7,752 bases of DNA from Lentisphaeria bacterium (GCA_016935045.1 JAFGRS010000070.1:1-7752); one strand, 5' to 3'. Positions 1 to 6,965 are shown, counted from the stretch's first letter. Notes: generated from the letters alone by a model not told the origin. Made by a program: numbers and translations.

Positions 1-147
1 CCGCCGCGGGTATGGGCGCCGCCGGCCCGGGTGCACGCTGCCTCCGCCGGCGCTCCCACCAACGTCACCGTATTTCCGTTCGCGGGCCCTTAGGTCCGCA
101 AATCTGTGCCCGCGAGGCCGCGGGCGGTCCAGGCAGATAGGAGACGA
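1..147. other. unresolved left edge, downstream of ispG
   Basis: No gene can be firmly assigned. A plus-strand frame is open from base 1 to a TAG at 91-93 and would end in NVTVFPFAGP. It could be the tail of a gene converging on ispG, but frames stay open by chance in DNA this GC-rich. On the minus strand a GTG at 68-66 opens a frame that runs off the edge, with only a weak GGA-type ribosome site. An inverted repeat, CGCGGGC (81-87) and GCCCGCG (108-114), encloses 20 bases. It has no T-run, so it is a poor terminator candidate for ispG. Confidence 0.25.
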
Positions 148-1299
148 TCAGCATACAGTTGCCGCGCTTCCGCCGTCGGGCGCCGGTGGCGCGGGCATTT
201 CCGAAGGGGGGAAGGCGGTATTGCGCCGGATTTCGTCCAGCAGTCCCGTCAGCAGCGCCTCGCGTGCCAGGCGGCGGACCACAGAACCATGGCGGAAGAG
301 GACCCCGCCGGTGTGGTCGCAGGCAATGCCAAGGTCTGCCTCCCGGGCCTCCCCCGGGCCGTTGACCACACAGCCCATGATGGCGATGCGTCGCAGGGCG
401 ATGCGGCCACCGCTCCGGCGGATGCGGAGCAGTTCGTCCTCCACCCGGTTGACCAGATCGATCAGGTCCACCGTCGTCCGCCCGCAGGTGGGGCAGGAGA
501 CGATGTCCGGTTCCGCCTGGCGCAGGCCCACGGCTTCGAGGATGCGGAGAGCGACGCGGATCTCTTCCTCGGGGGGAGCGGTGAGGCTGACGCGCAGGGT
601 ATCGCCGATGCCCTCGAGGAGGAGGGCCCCGATGCCGACAGCGGACTTGACTGTGCCTCTGGCCGGCGTTCCCGCCTCGGTGACCCCGAGATGGAGAGGG
701 TAATCCGTTGCCGCGGCGAAGAGGCGGTTGGCCTGGACGGTGGTGGCGACGTCGGATGCCTTGATGCTGACCTTGATGGCCTGGAAACCGAGATCTTCGA
801 GCCCGCGGCAGTGCCGCAGCGCGCTCTCGCACAGGGCTTGGGCGGTGGGGTGTCCGTGTTTCCGCAGGAGGTCTTCTTCGAGGCTGCCGGAGTTGACTCC
901 CACGCGGATGGGAACGCCGGCCGTGCGGGCCGCCTCCGCCACCTGACGAAGAGCCTTCGGACCGCCGATGTTGCCGGGGTTGATGCGGATGCCGTCCGCT
1001 CCGGCCTCGATGGCGGCGACGGCGAGTCGGGCCTGGAAGTGGATGTCGGCGATGACGGGGATGGGGCTCTCGGCGCACACCCGGCGGAAGGCCCCAACGG
1101 CTCGGCGATGGGGCAACGTGACGCGGACGATCTGGCAGCCGAGGGCGGCCAGGGAGCGGATCTGGGCCAGGGTGGCCTCGGGGTCGGCGGAGTCGGTATT
1201 GGTCATGGATTGGATCGAGACCGGAGCGCCGTCCCCGATCGGTACGCTCCCGACCGTGATCCGTCTGGTCTGCCTCACCGGATGTGCCGCTTCCGCCAT
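148..1299 (-). CDS. ispG: 4-hydroxy-3-methylbut-2-enyl diphosphate synthase (IspG/GcpE)
   Basis: This cytoplasmic iron-sulfur enzyme of the MEP pathway reductively converts MEcPP to HMBPP, the penultimate step to IPP/DMAPP. The 383-residue product matches the usual two-domain bacterial form (E. coli 372) and lacks the extra middle domain of chlamydial and plant enzymes. The N-terminal TIM barrel carries SIQSMTNTD (28-36), ADIHF (84-88) and RINPGNIGG (105-113). The C-terminal cluster domain has SCPTCG (C269, C272) and MGCVVNGPGE (C310, E317), the expected [4Fe-4S] ligands. I chose the ATG at 1299, 7 bases after the glgP stop. An ATG at 1356 would add 19 low-complexity residues and has no ribosome site. 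The site at 1299 is also weak (GAG 13 bases upstream), so translational coupling to glgP is likely. Odd points: the loop usually written GGKG reads ACDHTGG (326-332), and residues 364-383 are a Pro/Ala/Gly-rich tail ending in Cys. Identity is secure; tail function is unknown. Confidence 0.96.
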   Translation of the reverse strand: MAEAAHPVRQTRRITVGSVPIGDGAPVSIQSMTNTDSADPEATLAQIRSLAALGCQIVRVTLPHRRAVGAFRRVCAESPIPVIADIHFQARLAVAAIEAGADGIRINPGNIGGPKALRQVAEAARTAGVPIRVGVNSGSLEEDLLRKHGHPTAQALCESALRHCRGLEDLGFQAIKVSIKASDVATTVQANRLFAAATDYPLHLGVTEAGTPARGTVKSAVGIGALLLEGIGDTLRVSLTAPPEEEIRVALRILEAVGLRQAEPDIVSCPTCGRTTVDLIDLVNRVEDELLRIRRSGGRIALRRIAIMGCVVNGPGEAREADLGIACDHTGGVLFRHGSVVRRLAREALLTGLLDEIRRNTAFPPSEMPAPPAPDGGSAATVC

Positions 1300-1306
1300 G
1301 GCGCCG

Positions 1307-3772
1307 TCAGTTCTCGGGGCAGGGGCAGGGGGAGACCCCCCAGATCTCCCGCGCATACTGCGTCACGGTGCGATCCGACGAAAAGGGCCCGCTGCCGGCC
1401 ACGTTCAACACTGCCCGGCGGGCCCATTCCTTCGGCTGCAGGTACAGGGCCTGGATGTCCGTGTGCGCCTTCGTGTAGCTGGCGAAGTCCGCAAAGTGCA
1501 TGTAGTAGTCGCCATCCTCGAAGAGAAACCGTTTCAGGGGATCGAAGGCGCCCCGTTCATCGGCAGAGAAGACGTTCTTGGTGAAGACCATGTCGCATAC
1601 GGCACGGACCTCCTCGTCGTTGTCGTAGTGCCAGCGGGGGTTGTAGAAGGACCTCGTTGCCGCGACCTCGTCGGCGGTCAGACCGAAGATGAAGGCATTC
1701 TCGCGTCCGACCTGTTCGACGATTTCGATATTGGCGCCGTCCATGGTGCCGATGGTGAGGGCGCCGTTCATCATGAACTTCATGTTCCCCGTTCCGGACG
1801 CCTCGGTGCCGGCGGTGCTGATCTGTTCGGAGACGTCCGCTGCGGGGATCAGGTGTTCCGCGAGGCTGACGCGGTAATTGGGCAGGAAGTGGACGCGGAG
1901 CCGGTCATTGACGCGGGGGTCCTGGTTGACGATCCCCGCGATGTTGTGGATGAGTTTGATGACGAGTTTGGCCAGGAAGAACCCGGGGGCGGCCTTGCCG
2001 GCAAAGAGGAAGGCTGTGGGGGTGAAATCCGGCAGCTCCCCGGCATCGAGGCGGCGGAAGAGGCTGACCACGTGGAGAGCGTTGAGGAGCTGCCGCTTGT
2101 ACGTGTGCATGCGCTTGCAGTGCACGTCGAAACGCATGTCCGGGTCGATGCCGATGTCGTGATGCCGAGCGACCCAGGACGCCAGGGACTCCTTGGCAGT
2201 CCGCTTGGTGGCCCGGAAGCGTTCGAGGAAGGCGGCGTCTTCGGCGTGAGTCCGCAGCTCGGCAAGGGCCTCGAGGTCCGTGACCCAGGCATCCCCGATG
2301 GCTTCGGTAATCAGGGCTGCCAACGGCGGGTTGGCCTTGAGGAGCCAGCGCCGCGGGGTGACGCCATTGGTCTTGCTGTTGAACCTGTCCGCGTACATCA
2401 GGGCGAAGTCCGGCACCAGGTTGCTGCGGATGAGGTCCGTGTGCAGGCGCGCCACGCCGTTGACGCTGTGGGAGCCCTCGATGGCCAGGTTGGCCATGCG
2501 GATGGCCTGGTGCGGCCGCTCCTGGATGATGCTCATGGCCTCCCGGCGGACATCGTCTCCGGGGAAGAAGGCGGCGACCTTCCGGAGCAATCGGTGGTTG
2601 ATTTCGCAGATGATCTGGTAGTGCCGGGGGAGAAGCTGCGCGACCATGTCGACGGGCCAGGTTTCGAGGGCCTCGCTGAGCAGGGTGTGGTTGGTGTAGG
2701 CGAAGACGTTCCGGGTAATGTCCCAGGCCGTATCCCAGGATGCCTGGCGTTCATCCAGGAGGATCCGCATCAGTTCGGGGATCGCCAGGGTCGGGTGGGT
2801 GTCGTTGAGCTGAACGGCCACCCGGGCGGGGAGTTCCCGGATATCCTCGTGCTGTTTGTCGAAACGGCGCAGGATGTCGTAGAGCGAACAGGCCACGAGG
2901 AAGTACTGCTGGCGGAAGCGCAGCTCCCGGCCCATGGTGGTGGAATCGTTGGGGTAGAGGACCTTGGTCAGGTTCTCGGCGAAGACCTTGCTGTCGACGG
3001 CGCGGATGTAGTCACCGCGATTGAAATCGTCGAAGTCGAAGTCGTCGGGCGCTCCGGCATGCCATAGGCGCAGGGTGACGACGGACTTGCCGCCATAGCC
3101 GACGACGGGGACGTCGTAGGGGATGCCCCAGATGGTCTGGTGCGGACACCACTGCATGGCGAGCCGCCCATCGAGCCGGTTCGCCTCGACGCTGCCGCCG
3201 AAGTGAACGGGTACGTGCATGTCCGGCCGCGCGATCTCCCACGGGTTGCCGCCCCGCAGCCAGCTGTCGGGCTGCTCGACCTGGTGACCGTTCACGATGG
3301 CCTGCTGGAAGATGCCGTGCTCGTAGCGCAGGCAGTAGCCATAGGCCGGAAGGTTCAGCGTGGCCATGGACTCGAGGAAGCAGGCCGCAAGGCGCCCCAG
3401 ACCGCCGTTGCCCAGCCCGGGATCGACCTCCTCCTCCCGCAGTTCCTCCCACTCGATACCCAACTCCTCCATGGCTTGGCGGACGCTGTCCTCGATGTCC
3501 AGGTTGATCATGTTGTTGCCGAGACTGCGCCCCACCAGGAACTCCATCGAGAGATAGTAGATCCGCTTGGCGTCCTGATCGTAATAGTTGCTCTGGGTCT
3601 TGATCCAGCGGTCGACGAGCCGGTCGCGGACAGCCCAGGCGAGGGCATAGAAACGGTCATGCGGGGTGGCCGTATGCTCGTCCACGGCCAGATCGTAACG
3701 CAGGTGTTCGAGATACTCCTTCTTGATCGAGGCTGCATCGAGTCCCGTTCGCGGCTGGAGTCTGTGCGTCAT
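1307..3772 (-). CDS. glgP: glycogen/alpha-1,4-glucan phosphorylase
   Basis: This PLP-dependent cytoplasmic enzyme (GT35 family) phosphorolyses alpha-1,4-glucan ends to glucose-1-phosphate. The 821-residue product is full length for the family (E. coli GlgP 815, MalP 797). Visible signatures are YYLSMEFLVGRSL (72-84), GNGGLGRLAACFLESMATL (121-139), NDTHPTLAIPELMR (323-336), the TNGVTPRRW segment (468-476) and EASGTGNMKFMMNG (657-670). K665 in the last motif is the expected PLP Schiff-base lysine. The N-terminus lacks the phosphorylatable serine segment of animal phosphorylases, so control by phosphorylation is not expected. The ATG at 3772 has GGAG 10 bases upstream (3786-3783). The frame stays open to 3907, but those extra 45 residues resemble no phosphorylase. 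ispG follows 7 bases after the stop. GlgP versus MalP specificity cannot be decided from sequence alone; neither glgB, glgX nor malQ lies in the window. Confidence 0.96.
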   Translation of the reverse strand: MTHRLQPRTGLDAASIKKEYLEHLRYDLAVDEHTATPHDRFYALAWAVRDRLVDRWIKTQSNYYDQDAKRIYYLSMEFLVGRSLGNNMINLDIEDSVRQAMEELGIEWEELREEEVDPGLGNGGLGRLAACFLESMATLNLPAYGYCLRYEHGIFQQAIVNGHQVEQPDSWLRGGNPWEIARPDMHVPVHFGGSVEANRLDGRLAMQWCPHQTIWGIPYDVPVVGYGGKSVVTLRLWHAGAPDDFDFDDFNRGDYIRAVDSKVFAENLTKVLYPNDSTTMGRELRFRQQYFLVACSLYDILRRFDKQHEDIRELPARVAVQLNDTHPTLAIPELMRILLDERQASWDTAWDITRNVFAYTNHTLLSEALETWPVDMVAQLLPRHYQIICEINHRLLRKVAAFFPGDDVRREAMSIIQERPHQAIRMANLAIEGSHSVNGVARLHTDLIRSNLVPDFALMYADRFNSKTNGVTPRRWLLKANPPLAALITEAIGDAWVTDLEALAELRTHAEDAAFLERFRATKRTAKESLASWVARHHDIGIDPDMRFDVHCKRMHTYKRQLLNALHVVSLFRRLDAGELPDFTPTAFLFAGKAAPGFFLAKLVIKLIHNIAGIVNQDPRVNDRLRVHFLPNYRVSLAEHLIPAADVSEQISTAGTEASGTGNMKFMMNGALTIGTMDGANIEIVEQVGRENAFIFGLTADEVAATRSFYNPRWHYDNDEEVRAVCDMVFTKNVFSADERGAFDPLKRFLFEDGDYYMHFADFASYTKAHTDIQALYLQPKEWARRAVLNVAGSGPFSSDRTVTQYAREIWGVSPCPCPEN

Positions 3773-3817
3773 GGGGTCGTGTCTCCGTTGCGGCGTAACC
3801 AGACGACATCTCCCCGT

Positions 3818-3823
3818 ACTATA
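3818..3823 (-). promoter_or_regulatory. possible -10 element for glgP-ispG
   Basis: Read on the minus strand the site is TATAGT, a five-of-six match to the sigma-70 -10 box and one of few AT-rich hexamers near the gene. It would start transcription about 40 bases before the glgP ATG. The position 16-18 bases upstream is GC-only and has no -35-like hexamer, so either an activator is needed or the real promoter lies elsewhere. Confidence 0.3.
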
Positions 3824-4110
3824 GCGCCTCCCCGGGCCCGCCGCGGCCATCGCCTCCGGATACCCCGGGGCCCTTCCAAGATCCGGCGAAGCGGTTCCCG
3901 CCGCCACTGCCCTTGCGGCAGCGGGGCGCCGATTCGGGTCGCGGGAGCGCGGCCGCGCCCCCTCTCCGCCCTCCTGTCGGCGCTCGACCGGGACAAACCC
4001 GGCAGCGGCGTTGGGGCCTCGAAACAGCCCTGCCGGATGCCTCTGCGTCCCCGACAGCCATCACCCCCCCGCGCCATTAACTTTTTTTAAGAAATTCCGC
4101 GTGCGGGGTA
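3824..4110. other. gene-less spacer upstream of glgP
   Basis: No credible protein gene was found on either strand; open frames here are Arg/Pro/Gly-rich and lack ribosome sites. Small GC-rich hairpins occur, for example CCGGG-ACAAA-CCCGG (3988-4002). The right end changes abruptly to an AT-rich tract (4078-4097) with a run of seven T. That tract sits just upstream of the 4111 promoter and resembles an UP element. It has no preceding hairpin, so it is not a terminator. Confidence 0.5.
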
Positions 4111-4139
4111 TTGACAGGCCGCATGCGCGCCTCTACTGT
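4111..4139 (+). promoter_or_regulatory. strong sigma-70-type promoter in the large gap
   Basis: TTGACA (4111-4116) is a perfect -35 box. It is followed at the ideal 17-base spacing by TACTGT (4134-4139), which keeps the key T1, A2 and T6 of the -10 box. The AT-rich stretch 4078-4097 just upstream could act as an UP element. The start point would be near 4146. No well-supported protein gene follows for 600 bases, so a promoter this good implies an RNA product. It is the most consensus-like promoter in the window. Confidence 0.62.
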
Positions 4140-4145
4140 GTCTCT

Positions 4146-4297
4146 ATGCGGATGATGCCGCGGGGTTCGTCGGAGCCCGTGGCCTTCCGCTCCGCAGGCG
4201 AGGACGGGCACAAGCCCGAAGGAGCACTACCTGCCGGCGACGCGGGTAGGGATATTCGAGGAACCGGGTCCCCACTTGGTGGGGACCGCGCCTTTAA
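4146..4297 (+). ncRNA. candidate structured RNA of unknown family
   Basis: Starting at the predicted start point of the 4111 promoter, successive hairpins pack closely. They are GCGG/CCGC (4148-4161), GGGTTC-GTCG-GAGCCC (4163-4178, one G-T pair), GCCT/AGGC (4182-4199), CGGGC-ACAA-GCCCG (4205-4218), an eight-pair stem CTACCTGC/GCGGGTAG (4227-4249) and a perfect nine-pair stem GGTCCCCAC-TTG-GTGGGGACC (4267-4287). A short TTT follows at 4293-4295, so this could be a weak terminator ending an RNA of about 150 bases. The transcript could also run on through further pairings (4315-4320 with 4398-4403; 4442-4513). I recognise no Rfam family: it lacks RNase P, tmRNA, SRP and 6S hallmarks. The 3' end given is a guess. 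Confidence 0.38.
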
Positions 4298-4314
4298 TGG
4301 GGACACCGTTCTGA

Positions 4315-4403
4315 GGTCATGGGGGTCCCGTTGCAGGGCGAGGTGGCGCGTGAGGCGGACGGGTGGAGCGAACCGCGGTCCCGCCCGGAAGGGCTCGATG
4401 ACC
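4315..4403 (+). other. possible closed RNA domain (GGTCAT/ATGACC)
   Basis: GGTCAT (4315-4320) is exactly complementary to ATGACC (4398-4403). Inside, GGCGG (4354-4358) can pair with CCGCC (4381-4385). This would form an 89-base domain directly after the hairpin run that follows the 4111 promoter, perhaps part of the same RNA. Six pairs across this distance in GC-rich DNA can arise by chance, so support is modest. Confidence 0.22.
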
Positions 4404-4441
4404 GCAGTCCCTCCGTCACCTGGGGAAGGGGTGCAAAGAAC

Positions 4442-4513
4442 CGGCGGAGACCTGTCTGCGCCTGCCTGTCGCGTCCGCGACGCAGGCAGGTGTAGCGCAC
4501 GGGCAGACCGCCG
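4442..4513. repeat. 72-base nested palindrome (REP-like or RNA stem)
   Basis: Several inverted pairs nest around one centre: CGGCG with CGCCG (4442-4446/4509-4513), GTCTG with CAGAC (4454-4458/4504-4508), an alternative GCGC pair (4458-4461/4495-4498), CCTGCCTG with CAGGCAGG (4461-4468/4483-4490) and TCGC with GCGA around GTCC (4469-4480). This is far more symmetry than needed for an incidental hairpin. It lacks a T-run, so it is not an ordinary terminator. It may be a repetitive extragenic palindrome or a long stem of the RNA transcribed from 4111; only a genome-wide copy count would tell. Confidence 0.55.
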
Positions 4514-4573
4514 ACTCCAGCACGTGTTCTGAGCCTGACGCCATGGCGCCGCAGCCGGTCGTCCTCGGTCGTA

Positions 4574-4618
4574 CCCCCCCGTGACGGAGGCCTTGCCGAT
4601 GATCGGCCGAGGGGGGGG
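4574..4618. other. C7/G8 stem-loop before the TPR-gene promoter
   Basis: Seven C (4574-4580) face eight G (4611-4618). Between them lies an inner hairpin, GCCGA-TGA-TCGGC (4595-4607). The structure ends directly before the -35-like hexamer at 4620. It could stop or insulate transcription arriving from 4111, but it has no U-tract, so intrinsic termination is not supported. On either strand the homopolymer run could also form a G-rich structure. Confidence 0.35.
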
Positions 4619-4619
4619 C

Positions 4620-4648
4620 TTGCGCACGTTGCTTCCGCGGGGTATATA
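4620..4648 (+). promoter_or_regulatory. probable promoter of the TPR-protein gene
   Basis: TTGCGC (4620-4625) and TATATA (4643-4648) are 17 bases apart; TATACT at 4645-4650 is an overlapping alternative -10. This is an isolated AT-rich island in GC-rich DNA. It would give a leader of roughly 90 bases before the ATG at 4745. The leader contains GC-rich self-complementary segments (for example GGCCGGCC at 4703-4710) but no riboswitch I recognise. Confidence 0.48.
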
Positions 4649-4744
4649 CTCTCACCTCCGATTGCTGCGGGTGCGGTGCGGCCCGGGCGACCGGTGAAGC
4701 CAGGCCGGCCGGAGCGGGCTCACAGGATCCAAGGTGTCTGACCG

Positions 4745-6832
4745 ATGTTCGTGATTCGCCTGTTTGTGAGGTTGGTGCGTCTTCCCTTCGACCTGGTGTT
4801 CCTGACCCTGGATTGTGTGCGTGTCGGCGTCTACCTTGGCATGGGCCTTTTCTGGAAGGCGGCCGGCAGGGAGCGTCCGCCATTCGGGCCCTGTCTGCGG
4901 AGTTCGTTTCTCGAAGCGCAGGGGGAGGAACTCAGCCGTTGTCCGCTGGCTTCGAGGTACGGGAATCCCGGCCTGGTACGCTTGCTGTGTTCGGGTGTGA
5001 CAACCGATCCGCGCGTGCCGGACGTGGGGCTGTGCGGCTGCGAGGGCGCCTTTCGGGGCGGGGTATGGCGTGTGCTTCTGTCGTTGCTTGTGGTGGCCCT
5101 GTTCTGGGGTGCTGTCCTCGGCTACGTGGCGAGCATGGCGTATATCCGCTACGGTCTGCCGGCGGGCCGGTCCCATCCCGGGGTGGAGCCGACCGAAGAG
5201 TCTGCCTCCGGGGAAGCGGCGGACCAGGGGCAACAGGCGTTGGAGTGGGTTGCCAGGGGTGAGGCCGCACTGGCAGGGGAGAAATGGTCCGACGCCCGGG
5301 CTGCATTTCAGCGGGCGACCGAGTTGGATCCGGCCGGCCAGGCGGGGTTCCTGGGGCTGGCGCGTGCGTCTTCCCGGCTGGATCTTCCCGACGAAGCGGC
5401 CTCGGCCTATGACACCGTGTTGAGGCTGGCTCCGGCCCATCTCGCAGCCCGGGTCGAGGCCGCCGCGCTGGCCCGGGAAAGCGGTTACCTGCAACGCGCC
5501 CAGACGCTGCTCGTGGACGCCCTGGGCAGCGCCCCCGATGACTATGGCGTCCGGCTCGAAGCGGCGCGTGTGATGCGGGCGAGCGGAAACATCGACGCCG
5601 CAAGCACACACGCCCAGCGGCTGGCCGAATTGGCCCCCGACGACCCGCGCACGGCCCTGGAAACGGCGGCCATTGCCTTGGCACGCAAGTCCCTGGAGGA
5701 TGCGGAGCGAGGGTTCCGCAGGGCCATCGACGCCGACGGGACGTTGCTGGAGGCCCGCGTCGGGTTGGCCCGGGTCCTGGCCCTGCGGGGGGAGACGTCC
5801 CTGGCCCTGGACCATCTTCAGGCGTTGGCTCGGGAATTCCCGGACGAGTTCGAGCCCCGCCTGGAATTGGCCGAACTGCTGCTCCGCGAGAACGATGTGG
5901 ACGGAGCGATCGGATCGTTCCAGAAGATGGGTCGGGATTTCCCGAAGCGCTACCATCTGCGGGCGCGGCACGCGGAGTTGCTGGTGCATGCGGCGCGCTA
6001 CGACGAAGCGTACCGGGTCCTTCAGGGCATTCTGGCCGACCGGCCCGGGGATGCGGTTGCCCACATGGTTCTGGCGGACCTGTACCTGCGACGTGACCTG
6101 CCCAGCCTTGCCGATGACCATGTGACCCGGGCCCTGGCCCAACAGCCCGGCGACAGCCGCGCCTTCCGGCTGCGCTGCCGCATTGCGATGACCCAGGGGC
6201 GCTTCGATGCCGCCCTGCGTCTGCTGCGTCTGCTTGCCGATGCCATGCCCCAGGACATGGAGCTTCTCCTGCGGCTGGCCCTGTGCCTCGAGAAGACGGG
6301 CGACGTGGAGGGGGCGGAAGTGGAACTCGAGCGTGCCATCCGGCTGTGGCCGGGCACAGCGGCGCCTCACATCCAGCTGGCGCAGCTCCAGGCCCGTCTG
6401 GAACGCTACCCGGAAGCCGTCGAGAACTACCGCATTGCCCTGCGGCGGGAGCCGGAGAATGCGGCCTTGATGAACAACCTGGCCCTGGCCCTGGTGGAGC
6501 GGGGGTCTTCACCGTCCGAGTACATTCCCCTTGCGGAGAAGGCCCAACGCCTGCGGCCCGCTGACCCATTCCTTGCCGACACCCTGGCGTGGTGTTACCA
6601 TCTCGGGGGGGATTCCGCGGCGGCGGAACCCTTCAGCGCTGCCGCCGCCAAGGGGATGCCGGACACGCCTCTGATCCGCTATCACCGTGGCGTGATCCTG
6701 GCGGCCCTGGGGCGCCGAAGCGAGGCGAAGGCGGAACTCGAAGCGGCCCTCGCCGGCGGTCCCTCCTTCAAGGGCGCGGTCGAGGCCGAAAAGCTCCTCC
6801 TCGGATTGCGTCAGGCCGACGAGACCCCGTGA
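4745..6832 (+). CDS. membrane-anchored tetratricopeptide-repeat protein
   Basis: The 695-residue product has three parts. Residues 1-37 are hydrophobic but carry spaced charges (R5, R9, R12, D16), like an amphipathic membrane-lying segment. Residues 38-105 are a compact region with Cys at 50, 66, 82, 97 and 99. Residues 108-131 are a clear transmembrane helix. After an acidic linker, residues 163 to about 690 are a TPR superhelix. The Pro that closes each repeat sits at 196, 230, 264, 298, 366, 400, 434, 468, 502, 536 and 570, exactly 34 apart (position 332 is Gly), then 605 and 639. The final repeats (NNLALALVE, then DTLAWCYHLGGD) resemble those of periplasmic TPR proteins linked to envelope polymers, such as PrsT. 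That is resemblance only. The ATG has AAGG 10 bases upstream and an in-frame TGA at 4739-4741, so no earlier start is possible. Likely role: envelope scaffold; partner and orientation unknown. Confidence 0.85.
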   Translation: MFVIRLFVRLVRLPFDLVFLTLDCVRVGVYLGMGLFWKAAGRERPPFGPCLRSSFLEAQGEELSRCPLASRYGNPGLVRLLCSGVTTDPRVPDVGLCGCEGAFRGGVWRVLLSLLVVALFWGAVLGYVASMAYIRYGLPAGRSHPGVEPTEESASGEAADQGQQALEWVARGEAALAGEKWSDARAAFQRATELDPAGQAGFLGLARASSRLDLPDEAASAYDTVLRLAPAHLAARVEAAALARESGYLQRAQTLLVDALGSAPDDYGVRLEAARVMRASGNIDAASTHAQRLAELAPDDPRTALETAAIALARKSLEDAERGFRRAIDADGTLLEARVGLARVLALRGETSLALDHLQALAREFPDEFEPRLELAELLLRENDVDGAIGSFQKMGRDFPKRYHLRARHAELLVHAARYDEAYRVLQGILADRPGDAVAHMVLADLYLRRDLPSLADDHVTRALAQQPGDSRAFRLRCRIAMTQGRFDAALRLLRLLADAMPQDMELLLRLALCLEKTGDVEGAEVELERAIRLWPGTAAPHIQLAQLQARLERYPEAVENYRIALRREPENAALMNNLALALVERGSSPSEYIPLAEKAQRLRPADPFLADTLAWCYHLGGDSAAAEPFSAAAAKGMPDTPLIRYHRGVILAALGRRSEAKAELEAALAGGPSFKGAVEAEKLLLGLRQADETP

Positions 6833-6884
6833 CTGCCAGGACCGGCCGGGCGCGTGGGGACGGCCTCGCTTCGTTCCGGCCTTG

Positions 6885-6959
6885 CCGTAGGCCGCACGGT
6901 CCCCGGGCGGCATCCCGGCGCTCCCCCGTACGCCGCACGGTCCCTGGGCGGCATGCCGG
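6885..6959. repeat. two direct copies of a 34-base element
   Basis: Bases 6885-6918 and 6926-6959 match at 31 of 34 positions, with a 41-base offset. Both read CCGTA-GCCGCACGGTCCC-GGGCGGCAT-CCGG apart from the differing bases. They fill much of the gap between two converging genes and encode nothing credible. They may be members of a dispersed intergenic repeat family, or a local duplication. Confidence 0.7.
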
Positions 6960-6965
6960 GAGTCT

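Noticed and set aside
65..1078. Minus-strand open frame of 337 codons over ispG
   Set aside because: It is an Arg/Pro/Gly-rich shadow in another frame of ispG.
968..3067. Long plus-strand open frame (699 codons) over glgP and ispG
   Set aside because: It is a shadow of two unmistakable minus-strand enzymes; the product is a low-complexity Val/Asp/Gly-rich sequence.
4081..4090. T7 run as a terminator
   Set aside because: No GC-rich hairpin precedes it on the plus strand and no gene ends there; an UP-element role for the promoter at 4111 fits better.
4216..4281. Glycine-riboswitch look: CCGAAGGAGCA followed by a hairpin and GAGGAACCGG
   Set aside because: The P1 strands are not complementary, the CUCAGG core is absent and no glycine gene follows.
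4279..4290. T-box-like GGTGGGGACCGCG
   Set aside because: It has one base too many against GGTGGNACCGCG, there is no specifier stem or antiterminator/terminator pair, and no aminoacyl-tRNA or amino-acid gene follows. The bases are part of a perfect nine-pair hairpin.
4146..4532. Open frame from an ATG at the predicted transcription start (128 codons, would be leaderless)
   Set aside because: The product is Gly/Arg/Pro-rich with no hydrophobic core, codon bias fades after about 25 codons, there is no ribosome site, and the DNA is better explained by inverted repeats.
4146..4618. RNase P RNA, tmRNA, SRP RNA or 6S RNA
   Set aside because: No GAGGAAAGTCC or other RNase P cores, no tRNA-like TTCGA arm or tag frame, no GGAAGGAAGCAGC SRP tip, and no complementary ends closing a 6S-type rod.
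4652..6370. Long minus-strand open frame (572 codons) over the TPR gene
   Set aside because: It is antisense to the TPR array; the product is Gln/Arg/Pro-rich and has no domain.
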